A stretch of DNA of 64,000 nt from Sphingomonadaceae bacterium PASS1 (GTDB lineage Bacteria > Pseudomonadota > Alphaproteobacteria > Sphingomonadales > Sphingomonadaceae), in assembly GCA_002255985.1 (NCBI GenBank), contig NKIR01000001.1:1-64000 (forward strand). The letters are read 5' to 3'. The notes beneath the pieces are model-generated. The model made no database searches. It was not told where the DNA came from and worked only from the letters and a program-made list of their open reading frames with translations. Below are positions 44,611 through 53,778 of the stretch, piece after piece. The position numbers were made by a program, and so were the translations under genes. Each line of letters begins with the position of its first letter. The stretch's first letter is position 1.

Positions 44611-45696
44611 ATGCCATTTTACATGCCTGCCGTCCAACAGACTGACCAGAATTCTGGGGATATCGCCGAGCGTCTGCTGGCGCATTATGTTGTTCATGCC
44701 CGAACCTTGCCATGGCGGAAACTGCCGGGGCAGGGATATGCGGACCCATATCATGTCTGGTTGTCGGAAATCATGTTGCAGCAGACCACGGTCGCCGCCG
44801 TCGTTGCCTATTTCCGCAAATTCACCCAGACGTGGCCCAATTTTGCGGCCCTAGCTGCGGCCGATGATGCTGATGTTATGGCCGCATGGGCCGGGCTGGG
44901 TTATTATGCCCGTGCCCGCAATCTGTTAAAATGCGCGCGCGTGGTCGTTGCCGAATATCAGGGGCAATTGCCTTCCTATGAGGCAGATTTGCTAAAGCTT
45001 CCGGGCATCGGTCCCTACACAGCAGCGGCGATTGCGGCGATCGCATTTGGGCGGCGCGCGGTGGTGGTCGACGCCAATGTCGATCGGGTGGTGTCGCGGC
45101 TATTTGCGATATCAACGCCATTGCCGCAGGCAAAGCCACACATTCGCGAGGCTACGGATAGCATCACGCCGGAACTGAGGGCGGGCGATTTCGCGCAGGC
45201 GATGATGGACCTAGGTGCGGGTATCTGTTCGGTACGATCGCCGTCGTGCCTGATCTGCCCAATCCAATCCGCATGTGCCGCCTTTCGTGCAGGCAACCCC
45301 GAAACTTATCCCGCAAAACTGCCAAAAAGCCCGAAGCCGCAACGGGTGGGGCATGTGTACTGGATTGAACGTGATGCCCATGTCTGGCTGCTGCGCCGTG
45401 ATGATCGCGGCTTGCTTGCGGGCATGCGGGCACTGCCTGATGACAAATGGACAGCCCGCATCGACGGTGACGCAATTCCGCCTGCGGCAGGCGAATGGCA
45501 AAAACTGTCAACGCAGGTTGCGCATATATTCACGCATTTTTCCCTTACCTTGGACATTGCCGTTACGTCATGGCCAGCGGATACGGACGGCCCAGGTGAG
45601 GGCGAATGGTGGCCGCTAAAATCGCTCGACAAGGCTGGGTTACCGACCGTATTCAGAAAAGTAAGTGAGGCTGTTTTGAACGCAGGAGAGAGATAA
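44611..45696 (+). CDS. mutY: A/G-specific adenine glycosylase
   Basis: 361-aa base excision repair enzyme removing adenine opposite 8-oxoguanine. The catalytic glutamate is in WLSEIMLQQTTV, the HhH in LLKLPGIGPYTAAAIAAIA, the catalytic aspartate in VVDANVDRVV, and the [4Fe-4S] cysteines in the C-x6-C-x2-C-x5-C run starting CSVRSPSC. The C-terminal Nudix-like domain (about 235-350) recognises 8-oxoG. It pairs functionally with mutM elsewhere in the window. Its stop is overlapped by the next start (TAATG). Confidence 0.95.
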   Translation: MPFYMPAVQQTDQNSGDIAERLLAHYVVHARTLPWRKLPGQGYADPYHVWLSEIMLQQTTVAAVVAYFRKFTQTWPNFAALAAADDADVMAAWAGLGYYARARNLLKCARVVVAEYQGQLPSYEADLLKLPGIGPYTAAAIAAIAFGRRAVVVDANVDRVVSRLFAISTPLPQAKPHIREATDSITPELRAGDFAQAMMDLGAGICSVRSPSCLICPIQSACAAFRAGNPETYPAKLPKSPKPQRVGHVYWIERDAHVWLLRRDDRGLLAGMRALPDDKWTARIDGDAIPPAAGEWQKLSTQVAHIFTHFSLTLDIAVTSWPADTDGPGEGEWWPLKSLDKAGLPTVFRKVSEAVLNAGER

Positions 45697-46997
45697 TGGA
45701 CGTACAAGCAACAGGCCAGATCATGCTGGGTCGGCGCGGATTACTCGCATGGGGCGGACGACTGGCAGGCGCTGGAGCCGTTGGAGCGTTCCTGCCCGGC
45801 ATGGCTTGGGCCCAGGCAGCCGAAAAATACCCTACGATCAAAGCCGAATTTGAAAGCTACGTTTCATCGGGCAAGCTTCCGGGTGTTTTGGCAACAATTG
45901 GCCGGACGGCTGGTCTGCCAGACGTCATTGCCGTTGGCACGCAAGGACTGGGCGAGAAAACGCCTGTCAATATCGATTCATTATGGCGCGTCTATTCAAT
46001 GACGAAGCCCATCACGGGCATGGCCGCGATGATTTTGGTTGGCGAAGGCAAGATGAAGCTCGACCAGCCCATCTCTGAGTTTCTGCCTGAATTCGCCAAT
46101 ATGACGGTGTTGACCGATCCCGAAAAAAGCATGGATGCGGTTCCGGCCAAGAACCAGATTACGGTTCGCCACTTGTTGACGCATACTGCGGGCCTTGGAT
46201 ATTCCATCATCACCAAGGGTCCGTTGCTCCAGGCCTATCTGGACAACGGCATTACGCCGGGCATCGTCAGCCGCTTCCCTATTCCAGGCCAGCCAACCAG
46301 CATAACAACCCCCGATCTCAAGACATTTTCGGAGCGGCTTGCGAAATTGCCGTTGATTGCAGAGCCCGGAACCAAATGGAGCTATTCGATATCGCTCGAT
46401 TTGTTGGGCCGCGTGATTGAAGTTGTCAGCGGTATGGATTTTGAGGCATTCCTCAAGACACGTATTTTCGAGCCGCTGAAAATGAACAGCAGCTATTTCC
46501 AAGTACCAAAGTCGGAAACGCCGCGATTGGTTTCCAACTATGCGCCCGTCAACGGCATCTTGTTTCCAATCGATCCTGCGGCGACGAGCATCTATCTCGA
46601 TAAGCCTGCCTTTGCCTTTGGTGGTGCAGGTGTGGTCTGTTCGGCGCGCGATTATGACCGCTTCCTCAACATGCTTGCCAATTATGGTGAGCTGGACGGC
46701 GTGCGGATTATGTCGCCAAAAACTGCCGCCCTCGCAATGTCCGACCTGTTGCCCCCTGCTGTGTCAACCGACGGTACTTTTGCGGACGCGGCAGGTTTCG
46801 GCGCGGGCGGACGCGTTGGCAAGGGCGCGAACGAAGGTGTATATGGCTGGGGTGGTGCCGCCGGCACCGTTGCTTTCGTCGATCCAAAGCGCAAGTTACG
46901 CGCCGTTTGCATGGCGCAATATATGCCAAGCAGCGCGTATCCGTTCCACGACAATTTCGCAAAATGGGTCCTGAAGGACCTTGGCCTGCCAGCCTGA
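45696..46997 (+). CDS. serine hydrolase, class C beta-lactamase family
   Basis: 433-aa protein with a twin-arginine-like N-terminus (RRGLLAWGGRLAGAGAVGAF) ending at AWAQA (about 41). The serine-beta-lactamase fold has the SxxK motif SMTK (Ser101, Lys104) and a YxS-type motif in KWSYSISLDL; a third motif is near GWGGAAGT. Such proteins are mostly esterases or transesterases, not drug-inactivating enzymes. It starts in the mutY stop, and nudC follows within 5 bp. Confidence 0.87.
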   Translation: MDVQATGQIMLGRRGLLAWGGRLAGAGAVGAFLPGMAWAQAAEKYPTIKAEFESYVSSGKLPGVLATIGRTAGLPDVIAVGTQGLGEKTPVNIDSLWRVYSMTKPITGMAAMILVGEGKMKLDQPISEFLPEFANMTVLTDPEKSMDAVPAKNQITVRHLLTHTAGLGYSIITKGPLLQAYLDNGITPGIVSRFPIPGQPTSITTPDLKTFSERLAKLPLIAEPGTKWSYSISLDLLGRVIEVVSGMDFEAFLKTRIFEPLKMNSSYFQVPKSETPRLVSNYAPVNGILFPIDPAATSIYLDKPAFAFGGAGVVCSARDYDRFLNMLANYGELDGVRIMSPKTAALAMSDLLPPAVSTDGTFADAAGFGAGGRVGKGANEGVYGWGGAAGTVAFVDPKRKLRAVCMAQYMPSSAYPFHDNFAKWVLKDLGLPA

Positions 46998-47001
46998 TCC
47001 G

Positions 47002-47871
47002 ATGATGTCGCCAGGATTTACGGGCTCACCGCTCGATCGCGCCGATCGCGTACGCAACGACGCTGAAGCCTATGGCGTTTTGCTCGCTGACTGGCGTGCG
47101 CGGGTTTTGGGCCTCGATGGCCTAGACCCCCGCGTCAGCGACGCAGGCGGCTTGCATTGGCATTCGATGGCTGATCTCGATGGTTCGGAAGAACTGATCT
47201 TACTTGGCCTGTCTGATGACAAGCCGCACTTTGTCGCGGTGGTTGACGCTACCGGAGACGCATTTCGTTCGCCGGCTATCTGGCGTGCACTGTCCATGCT
47301 GCCTGCCGAAGATGCAGCAATTTACGGCACCGCGCGCAGCCTGATTGAATGGCACAATAGCCATCGCTTTTGCGGGCGTTGCGGACATGCCACAGTGCTG
47401 TTCCGTGCAGGATGGGGCCGCAAATGCGGCAATTGCGCAAAGGAACATTTTCCGCGCACGGACCCTGTGGTCATCATGCTTGCCGAATATGAAGGCAAAG
47501 CGCTCGTGGGACGGCAATCGCGCTTTCCGCCGGGAAATTACTCGGCCCTCGCTGGCTTTTTGGAGCCCGGCGAAAGCATGGAGGAAGCGGTTCGTCGTGA
47601 AATCCATGAAGAGGCCGGCGTCACTTGCGGCGCCGTGCGCTATGTCACCAGTCAACCATGGCCATTTGGTGGATCGCAACTGATGATGGCATGTATTGCC
47701 GATGCGCAAGGCGACGCGTTGGTTCTCGACACCACTGAAATAGAAGACGCCATCTGGGTCACAAAGGAAGAAGCCCGTGCTGCGCTGGAAGGTGCATCGG
47801 ACCGTCGTTTCAATGCGCCGCCGCCTTTTGCGATTGCGCATAGCCTTTTGAAATATTGGGTTTCGCAATGA
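47002..47871 (+). CDS. nudC: NAD(+) diphosphatase (Nudix)
   Basis: 289 aa from ATG 47002. The zinc ribbon (CGRCG and CGNCA, about 123-145) is followed by the Nudix box GFLEPGESMEEAVRREIHEE and the NADH-specific SQPWPFGGSQLMM. It cleaves NAD(H), or removes NAD caps from RNA. An earlier TTG at 46981 is within the upstream gene and less likely. The frnE-like gene overlaps its stop. Confidence 0.93.
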   Translation: MMSPGFTGSPLDRADRVRNDAEAYGVLLADWRARVLGLDGLDPRVSDAGGLHWHSMADLDGSEELILLGLSDDKPHFVAVVDATGDAFRSPAIWRALSMLPAEDAAIYGTARSLIEWHNSHRFCGRCGHATVLFRAGWGRKCGNCAKEHFPRTDPVVIMLAEYEGKALVGRQSRFPPGNYSALAGFLEPGESMEEAVRREIHEEAGVTCGAVRYVTSQPWPFGGSQLMMACIADAQGDALVLDTTEIEDAIWVTKEEARAALEGASDRRFNAPPPFAIAHSLLKYWVSQ

Positions 47872-48542
47872 CCAGTGCCGCCATTCCGTTGCGTATTGAT
47901 ATTGTATCCGATGTCGTGTGCCCGTGGTGCATCATCGGTTTAAAGCAGGTGGAGAAAGCGTTTGGGCTGGTGGGCCGCGATCTGGGCGTTGAAACGCATT
48001 GGCATCCGTTTCAACTAAACCCGAATATGCCCCCTGAGGGCGAGGACACCGCCGAACATATTGCCCGCAAATATGGTAGCACCCCCGAACAGAGTCGCGC
48101 CAACAGGCAACGGCTGAGCGATATTGGCGAAAGCTTGGGTTTTGCTTTCAACTATGGGGAAGGCATGCGCATCTACAATACGTTCAACGCGCATAAGTTG
48201 CTGACGATTTTTGGGAGCGAACGCGGCTGGCAAGCGCAAACGGAGCTAAAAATGGCATTGTTCAAGGCCTATTTTCAGGACCGCCGCGATGTGAGTGACA
48301 TCGAAGTGCTCTGCGATATTGCCGAGGCGCAAGGGATGGATCGCGCGGTGGCAGCAGCGTGGATCGCCGACGCGGCGTTGACGGAAAACGTGCGCGCTGA
48401 AATGGCGCATTGGATGGACCAGAATATCACCGGCGTCCCCGCGATCATCTTTGACCAGAAATTCATGGTTCCGGGCGCACAAAGCGCCGAGACGTTTGCA
48501 GATGTCATCAACAAGGTGTTGGCGAAGCGGGCGGCGGCCTAA
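47868..48542 (+). CDS. DsbA-family oxidoreductase, FrnE-like (cytoplasmic)
   Basis: 224-aa thioredoxin-fold protein without signal peptide. CPWC at 18-21 (SDVVCPWCIIG) and MRIYNTFNAHKLL, and NITGVPAIIFDQKFMVPGAQ near 200 match the FrnE/DsbA-like 2-hydroxychromene isomerase-related group. ATG 47868 overlaps the nudC stop (ATGA). The role is probably thiol redox or an isomerase-like reaction in the cytoplasm; substrate unknown. Confidence 0.85.
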   Translation: MTSAAIPLRIDIVSDVVCPWCIIGLKQVEKAFGLVGRDLGVETHWHPFQLNPNMPPEGEDTAEHIARKYGSTPEQSRANRQRLSDIGESLGFAFNYGEGMRIYNTFNAHKLLTIFGSERGWQAQTELKMALFKAYFQDRRDVSDIEVLCDIAEAQGMDRAVAAAWIADAALTENVRAEMAHWMDQNITGVPAIIFDQKFMVPGAQSAETFADVINKVLAKRAAA

Positions 48543-48943
48543 ACTAGCCCCATCTTCATAAGTTCGCCCAGCATCTTTGGTGACATTTCGTCACGACCAT
48601 CGGTTTCTATAGAATCCAGATCCGGCGGCGTGTTCGCTTCCTCAAGATAACGCCAACCCTGATGCGCCCTTTTCGGTGTTGAACGGACAGCGATCAGGCG
48701 CGGTTGCAACCGGATCCAATGGCGACCGGCACCGTTTTCCATAAAACCCAAAATTGGGCTTCGGCCGATGATGGTATGCTTGTGAATCCAAAACAGCGAT
48801 CCACCCGCCATTTCCTCAACGCGCTTGGGCAAATAACGCGTCGTCAGGCGCACTTCACCATCCTGCGCATAAGCCGCGAGACGCTTGCGCAAATGTTTCG
48901 GGCTTTCCGCACCGAACGCGATTTTGGTCATGTTAAGAGGCAT
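48539..48943 (-). CDS. DUF1489 family protein
   Basis: 134-aa protein of the DUF1489 family of alphaproteobacteria. Visible marks are the N-terminal NMTKIAFGAES, the RYLPKRVEEMAGGSLFWIHKH segment, and GRHWIRLQPRLIAV. No catalytic motif is known. It lies between mgtE and the convergent frnE-like gene, overlapping the latter by 4 bp. Confidence 0.8.
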   Translation of the reverse strand: MPLNMTKIAFGAESPKHLRKRLAAYAQDGEVRLTTRYLPKRVEEMAGGSLFWIHKHTIIGRSPILGFMENGAGRHWIRLQPRLIAVRSTPKRAHQGWRYLEEANTPPDLDSIETDGRDEMSPKMLGELMKMGLV

Positions 48944-48967
48944 GGGCGTTATTTGGGAACTGCAGTG

Positions 48968-50377
48968 TTAACCGACAAGGCCGCTGAATACCGCAAGCCC
49001 CAAGAATATAAGGAAACCCATCGAATCCGTGATCATGGTTACGAATATCGAACTTGATACAGCAGGGTCTTGGTCAAGGCGATCGAGCAGAACAGGTATG
49101 GCAACACCCGACAGACCAGCCAGCGCGATATTGCACAATATCGCCACCGCAATAACGCCGCCCAGAAGCCAGTTGTCAAATATGATACCCGCCCCGATTC
49201 CGGCAATGACGGCAATGGTCGCGCCAATTAACAGGGCGACGCGAATCTCGCGCAAAATGGACCGCATCGTGTTCGATTGCGTAAGTTGATTGGTTGCCAA
49301 CGCGCGCACCGTCACCGCAAGCGTCTGCGTGCCGGCGTTACCGCCAATGGAGGCAACAATGGGCATTAGAATCGCCAAGGCGACCATGGTTTCAATCGCT
49401 GCACCAAATTGCGCGATGATGAAACTGGCCACCATCGCGGTGCCCAGATTGGCAATCAACCAGCGCACGCGCGCTTTATAACTATCTGAAATAGGTTCGT
49501 TGATGTCGCCTTCACCGGCACCAGACAGCCGCAAGATATCCTCGTCAGCTTCTTCCTGAATGATGTGCACGATGTCATCGGCCGTGATGACGCCGACGAG
49601 CCGTCCTGAGCCATCCACAACAGCGGCAGAAATAAGCGCGTATTTCTGGAACCGAAGCGCGACTTCTTCCTGATCCATGTCCACTGGGATCAGCGTCTGT
49701 TCGTGCATCATGATGTCGCTGACAGGAACCTTGCGCTGGCTACGCATGATCCAGCTGAGCTTGCACGTACCCACTGGCTTATGCTGCGGGTCGACGACAA
49801 ACACTTCCCAGAACTCTGTGGTCAGGTCGTGATGGTCGCGCAGATAGTCGATCAGCTGACCCACGGTCATATGCTCGGGCACAGCCACAAGCTCGCGCTG
49901 CATGATACGGCCAGCGGATTCTTCAGGGTAGGACAGCGCATCTTCAATGACAGCGCGGTCTTCGGGGTCCAGCTCGGCAAGAACAGCCTGCTGGTCCTCT
50001 TTCTCCATATCCTCGATGATCGCGACCGCGTCATCGGTATCCAACTGTCCAGCCAGCCCGGCAACTTGCGCTGCGGGCAAGGCGTCAATGATATCCTCGC
50101 GGACATAGTCATTGACCTCGGCCAGCACTTCGGCGCTCATCAGTTCGCCCATGCTGATGGCAAGGTCGCCGCGCCGTTCAGACGGCGTTAGCTCGAGAAG
50201 ATCGGCAATGTCGGCTTCATGAAGCGGTTCAACAAGCCGGTAGACTTCTTGGGCGTCGCCCGCTTCCATGGCGTCCAGCACGCGGTCGACATAATCGCGG
50301 GTCAGACGGTTGTCTTCGTCCAGCGTCTCCAAAATTTCGGTATCGATGGTCAATGGGTCGGCGATATCGCTTGTCAT
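48968..50377 (-). CDS. mgtE: magnesium transporter MgtE
   Basis: 469 aa from ATG 50377, where GGAGG lies 6 bp upstream; the frame to 50485 is not needed. The N-terminal MgtE_N domain (about 35-140) and two CBS domains (about 150-275; SDIMMHEQTLIPVDMDQEE) sense Mg2+. The C-terminal part has five helices (about 315-465), including the conserved MPIVASIGGNAGTQTLAVTV segment that lines the pore. It is divergent from the cyclophilin gene across 153 bp. Confidence 0.95.
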   Translation of the reverse strand: MTSDIADPLTIDTEILETLDEDNRLTRDYVDRVLDAMEAGDAQEVYRLVEPLHEADIADLLELTPSERRGDLAISMGELMSAEVLAEVNDYVREDIIDALPAAQVAGLAGQLDTDDAVAIIEDMEKEDQQAVLAELDPEDRAVIEDALSYPEESAGRIMQRELVAVPEHMTVGQLIDYLRDHHDLTTEFWEVFVVDPQHKPVGTCKLSWIMRSQRKVPVSDIMMHEQTLIPVDMDQEEVALRFQKYALISAAVVDGSGRLVGVITADDIVHIIQEEADEDILRLSGAGEGDINEPISDSYKARVRWLIANLGTAMVASFIIAQFGAAIETMVALAILMPIVASIGGNAGTQTLAVTVRALATNQLTQSNTMRSILREIRVALLIGATIAVIAGIGAGIIFDNWLLGGVIAVAILCNIALAGLSGVAIPVLLDRLDQDPAVSSSIFVTMITDSMGFLIFLGLAVFSGLVG

Positions 50378-50530
50378 GTGCGGGCCTCCCATTCGTGATT
50401 TTGCGCTTCGACGTTGTAATTGCGCCCCTCCTAAGCTTGCAGCATCAAATTGCAATGATTTTGGCTTTGCAGGAGCGCGATGCATCCCCTAGGGCAACTG
50501 TCAACATTTTCCCAGCCTAAAGGACTATAT

Positions 50531-50980
50531 ATGGCCGATGAAACGCTTACCCTTTCGCTCGATAGCGGCGATGTTGTTATCAAACTTCGTCCCGATCTTG
50601 CGCCCAACCATGTCGCCCGTATCACAGAACTGGCTGGCGAAGGCTTTTATGACGGTGTGAAGTTCCACCGCGTGATTCCTGGATTTATGGCGCAGGGCGG
50701 TTGCCCGAACGGCACGGGCATGGGCGGTTCGTCCAAGCCAAATCTGGCGCAGGAATTCAACGCTGAACCGCATGTGCGCGGCGTGTGCTCCATGGCGCGG
50801 ACCAATGATCCGAATACGGCCAACAGCCAGTTCTTCATCTGCTTTGATGATGCGACCTTCCTTGACCGTCAGTATACGGTCTGGGGCCAAGTCATTAGCG
50901 GCATGGAACATGTTGACGCGTTGCCAAAGGGTGAGCCACCCGCGAACCCAGGCGTCATCCGCAAGGCGACTTTAGCCTGA
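50531..50980 (+). CDS. peptidyl-prolyl cis-trans isomerase, cyclophilin type
   Basis: 149-aa cytoplasmic PpiB-like cyclophilin without signal peptide. The catalytic segment FHRVIPGFMAQGG, the substrate-binding ANSQFFICF, and HVDALPKGEPPANPG match small bacterial cyclophilins. ATG 50531 follows AAAGGA by about 9 bp; the frame from 50480 is spurious. A strong terminator follows. Confidence 0.94.
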   Translation: MADETLTLSLDSGDVVIKLRPDLAPNHVARITELAGEGFYDGVKFHRVIPGFMAQGGCPNGTGMGGSSKPNLAQEFNAEPHVRGVCSMARTNDPNTANSQFFICFDDATFLDRQYTVWGQVISGMEHVDALPKGEPPANPGVIRKATLA

Positions 50981-50985
50981 CATTA

Positions 50986-51023
50986 AAAACGCGCGGGAAG
51001 CCCGATGGCTGCCCGCGCGTTTT
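50986..51023 (+). terminator. cyclophilin rho-independent terminator
   Basis: Stem AAAACGCGCGGG / CCCGCGCGTTTT with a 13-nt loop, ending in TTTT, beginning 5 bp after the stop. Because it is symmetric it may also stop minus-strand transcription. Confidence 0.88.
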
Positions 51024-51045
51024 ATCCTAATATTTTAGGATAAAA
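51020..51045. terminator. second AT-rich hairpin, bidirectional
   Basis: A perfect 11-bp inverted repeat TTTTATCCTAA / TTAGGATAAAA with a 4-nt loop lies directly against the stop of the minus-strand EF-hand gene and the 3' side of the GC-rich terminator. The two hairpins together form a double terminator between the convergent genes. Confidence 0.7.
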
Positions 51046-51342
51046 TTATTTGCCTTCGGTTTCGCTTTGCGCAGGCTCGGGCGGACGCATTGCTTCCATG
51101 GCGGTCTTTAGCTCAGCCATCGAAATTTTGTCGTCCTTATCGGTATCGATATTTCCGAAATACTGGACCAATGGTCCCTGTGCTTCGTCCTTAGCGATGA
51201 AGCCGTCTTTATCTGCATCGAGAAAAGCAAAGATTTGCTCGGGCTGCGGCATGCCACCGGCGGGTGGCGGCGGAGGCGCGTCTTGTGCCATAACGGCCGG
51301 TGACATGATGAATGCCGCCAAGACGACTAATGATTTATGCAT
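51046..51342 (-). CDS. EF-hand calcium-binding exported protein
   Basis: 98-aa protein with signal peptide (cleavage near VMAQ, about 19) and a proline-rich start (PPPPPAGG). It has two canonical 12-residue EF-hand loops: DADKDGFIAKDE (42-53) and DTDKDDKISMAE (66-77). It probably binds Ca2+ in the periplasm. Similar small EF-hand proteins are frequent in sphingomonads. Its role is unknown. Confidence 0.85.
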   Translation of the reverse strand: MHKSLVVLAAFIMSPAVMAQDAPPPPPAGGMPQPEQIFAFLDADKDGFIAKDEAQGPLVQYFGNIDTDKDDKISMAELKTAMEAMRPPEPAQSETEGK

Positions 51343-51376
51343 GGATCTTCCTTCGCTTGATGAAACGTCTCTTTGG

Positions 51377-52174
51377 TCAGCTTAAGCTGAACATACCCTT
51401 TACTACAGTAAAACAATGGCCTGACAACCAAACACGTTCGCCATCAAGATGGCAGCCAAGATAGCCTCCGCGCCCCGATGCCTGATAGGCAGTAAAATTG
51501 TCACGGCCCAGCTCGGCAGCCCAATAAGGCGTCAGGACGGCATGGGCACTACCGGTAACGCTGTCTTCATCAACGCCTGCACCCGGAACAAAAACGCGGC
51601 TGACAATGTCGGTGTCCTCCCCGCGCGCCGTGGCGGTGAAGCTGTCATCGCCAAGTGTCGCAAGCGCCTTCATATCGGGATTCAATGACAAAATTTCTGC
51701 CGCCGTTGCGTAAACGAACATATTATAGCTGTCGGCGTTGCTGCGCATCGACAGGGGATTTCCGCCCATAGCTTGCATCATTTCGGGGTTATCAACCGCC
51801 TCTGTCGGGATCGCCGGCAATGCGACGGCATAGCCATCACCTTCGCGGCGCACTTCCAATATGCCAGCTTTGCGCGTCCGGAACGTCACGCGGTCAAGCG
51901 CAGGGTTTTCGCTCAGGACGATATGCCCGCTAGCAAGTGTCGCATGGCCGCAGAGGCGGATTTCAACCTCTGGCGTGAACCAGCGCAATTCATAATCGGC
52001 GGCACCGGTTTGGTCGGGCAGGTAGAAAGCCGTTTCGGCGAAGTTGTTTTCCTCGCCAATCGCCTGCAGCACAGCGTCATCCAGCCAGTGCGTGAGCGGC
52101 ATGACGGCGGCCTGATTTCCCGTGAACGGCCGATCGGCAAAGGCGTCTACGTGATAATAAGGCAAATCAGTCAT
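51377..52174 (-). CDS. PhzF-family isomerase/epimerase-like
   Basis: 265-aa PhzF/DapF-fold protein. The catalytic Glu47 is in ENNFAETAFYLP, and RLCGHATLASGHIV and the VTGSAHAVLTPYW segment are typical of the family. No phenazine operon is present, so it is likely a house-keeping isomerase of unknown substrate. It overlaps the CDF transporter 3' end by 8 bp. Confidence 0.87.
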   Translation of the reverse strand: MTDLPYYHVDAFADRPFTGNQAAVMPLTHWLDDAVLQAIGEENNFAETAFYLPDQTGAADYELRWFTPEVEIRLCGHATLASGHIVLSENPALDRVTFRTRKAGILEVRREGDGYAVALPAIPTEAVDNPEMMQAMGGNPLSMRSNADSYNMFVYATAAEILSLNPDMKALATLGDDSFTATARGEDTDIVSRVFVPGAGVDEDSVTGSAHAVLTPYWAAELGRDNFTAYQASGRGGYLGCHLDGERVWLSGHCFTVVKGMFSLS

Positions 52175-53120
52175 GTGCGTGCTCGTGGTGTTCGATGGTT
52201 TCGGATGGGATATAGCCCATTTCGTCTTTATGGCCTTCGGGGTCGGGGTGGATCAGCACTTCGACGCCGGGAAATTCATCCATCAACGCTTGTTCGACTT
52301 CGTCCATAATATGGTGCGCCGCCGCAACGGTCATGTCGGGGTCGACCCAGACGTGAAACTGGCAAAAGTCATGTGCGCCGCTTGAACGCGTGCGCATATC
52401 GTGAATGCCGCGCAGTTCAGGATGCCGCATCGCAACTTCGATGAAGCGCTGGCGCTTTTCCTGCGGCCATTCGCGATCCAGCAATTGGTCCAACGCCAGA
52501 CGCGCTGCTTTGTAAGCGCCCCACAACAGCCACGCTGCAATCGCGACGCCGAACAATGGGTCGGCGCCGCGCACACCCAGCATCGTATCAAGAACGATTG
52601 CAACAATAACGGCAATGTTGAGCAACAGGTCGCTCTGATAATGCACATGATCCGCTTGAATCGCGACTGAGCCGGTTTTGCGGACAACATAACGCTGATA
52701 GGCAAGCAGCCCGAGTGTTGCCACAATCGCGATGAGTGATACCCCAAAGCCATATTCCGGATGCGATGTCGGTTCCTGTGTGCCGAACCGCACAATTGCG
52801 CGCCATGCAATCAGGATGGCTGACGCAATGACGAGCACAACTTGCACCAAAGCGGACAATGCCTCCGCCTTGCCATGGCCGAAACGGTGGTCGTCATCGG
52901 CGGGCATTGCGGCGTAACGGACGCTGAAAAGCGTGAGCAACGACGCAAGAACGTCAAAGCCGGTGTCCGCTAATGACCCAAGCAGCGCAACTGACCCTGT
53001 CTCCGCCGCCGCAAATATTTTTAGCGCAAGCAGGAACAGCGCCATTGATACGCTGGCGATGGCCGCACGTTTGGTGAGTTCACCATGCGCGTGGTGATGG
53101 TGGCTATGCCCAAGGCTCAT
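52167..53120 (-). CDS. cation diffusion facilitator (FieF/CDF type) metal efflux
   Basis: 317 aa from ATG 53120; a much longer frame exists but is out of the gene. The N-terminus has a His-rich loop (HSHHHHAHGE) that could bind zinc. Six helices follow, with metal residues in LLGSLADTGFDVLASLLTLF and HRFGHGKAEA, then a C-terminal cytoplasmic ZT dimer domain (about 220-310, VLIHPDPEG). It likely exports Zn2+ or Fe2+ by proton antiport. It is 10 bp after pdxH. Confidence 0.92.
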   Translation of the reverse strand: MSLGHSHHHHAHGELTKRAAIASVSMALFLLALKIFAAAETGSVALLGSLADTGFDVLASLLTLFSVRYAAMPADDDHRFGHGKAEALSALVQVVLVIASAILIAWRAIVRFGTQEPTSHPEYGFGVSLIAIVATLGLLAYQRYVVRKTGSVAIQADHVHYQSDLLLNIAVIVAIVLDTMLGVRGADPLFGVAIAAWLLWGAYKAARLALDQLLDREWPQEKRQRFIEVAMRHPELRGIHDMRTRSSGAHDFCQFHVWVDPDMTVAAAHHIMDEVEQALMDEFPGVEVLIHPDPEGHKDEMGYIPSETIEHHEHAHD

Positions 53121-53130
53121 GTGCGGCGCT

Positions 53131-53727
53131 TCATGGATACAACATGCCCGTCGTCCAGCCGTCGCTGTCACGTTCATATACCCAGCGTTCGTGCAGGCGG
53201 AATTCGCGGTCTTGCCAGAATTCGATGCGGTTCGGGCTGACCATCCAACCGGACCAATGCGGCGGGCGCGGAACATCTTGGCCTTCAAAGTGGGCTTCTA
53301 CCTCGGCAAAACGCGCTTCGAATGTCGCACGGTCTGCCAATGGGCGCGACTGGTCCGAAGCCCATGCGCCCAACCGCGAATTGCGCGATCGCGTGGCGAA
53401 ATAGGCATCTGCGGTCGCATCATCGACGGGGTTCGCTTCACCCTCAATCCGTATTTGCCGGCGCAACGATTTCCAGTGAAACAGCAGCGCCACCTGTGCA
53501 TTGTCGGACAATTGCATCGCCTTGCGGCTTTCGAAATTCGTATAGAAAACAAATCCGCCATGGCCGCCAAGGTCTGGGCCATGGCCTTTCAACAGCACCA
53601 TGCGGACTGAAGGTTGCCCATCCGCGCCCGTGGTCGCCAATGCCATTGCGTTGGAGTCGTTGATTTCGGTGGTCCGCGCTTCAGCAAACCAATCGTCGAA
53701 CAGGCTAAAAGGATCAGGTCTTTCCAT
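53131..53727 (-). CDS. pdxH: pyridoxamine 5'-phosphate oxidase
   Basis: 198-aa FMN enzyme oxidising PNP/PMP to pyridoxal phosphate. The FMN-binding segments PSVRMVLLKGHGPDLGG and NFESRKAMQLSDN, and the C-terminal SGWMVSPNRIEFWQDR with the substrate-binding arginine and histidine, are present. It is divergent from the ABA4-like gene, with 51 bp between them. Confidence 0.95.
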   Translation of the reverse strand: MERPDPFSLFDDWFAEARTTEINDSNAMALATTGADGQPSVRMVLLKGHGPDLGGHGGFVFYTNFESRKAMQLSDNAQVALLFHWKSLRRQIRIEGEANPVDDATADAYFATRSRNSRLGAWASDQSRPLADRATFEARFAEVEAHFEGQDVPRPPHWSGWMVSPNRIEFWQDREFRLHERWVYERDSDGWTTGMLYP

Positions 53728-53778
53728 AGCCCACCGATAGGCTAGACTGGTGCGCGTTAAAAGGGGCTAGAAAACAAA

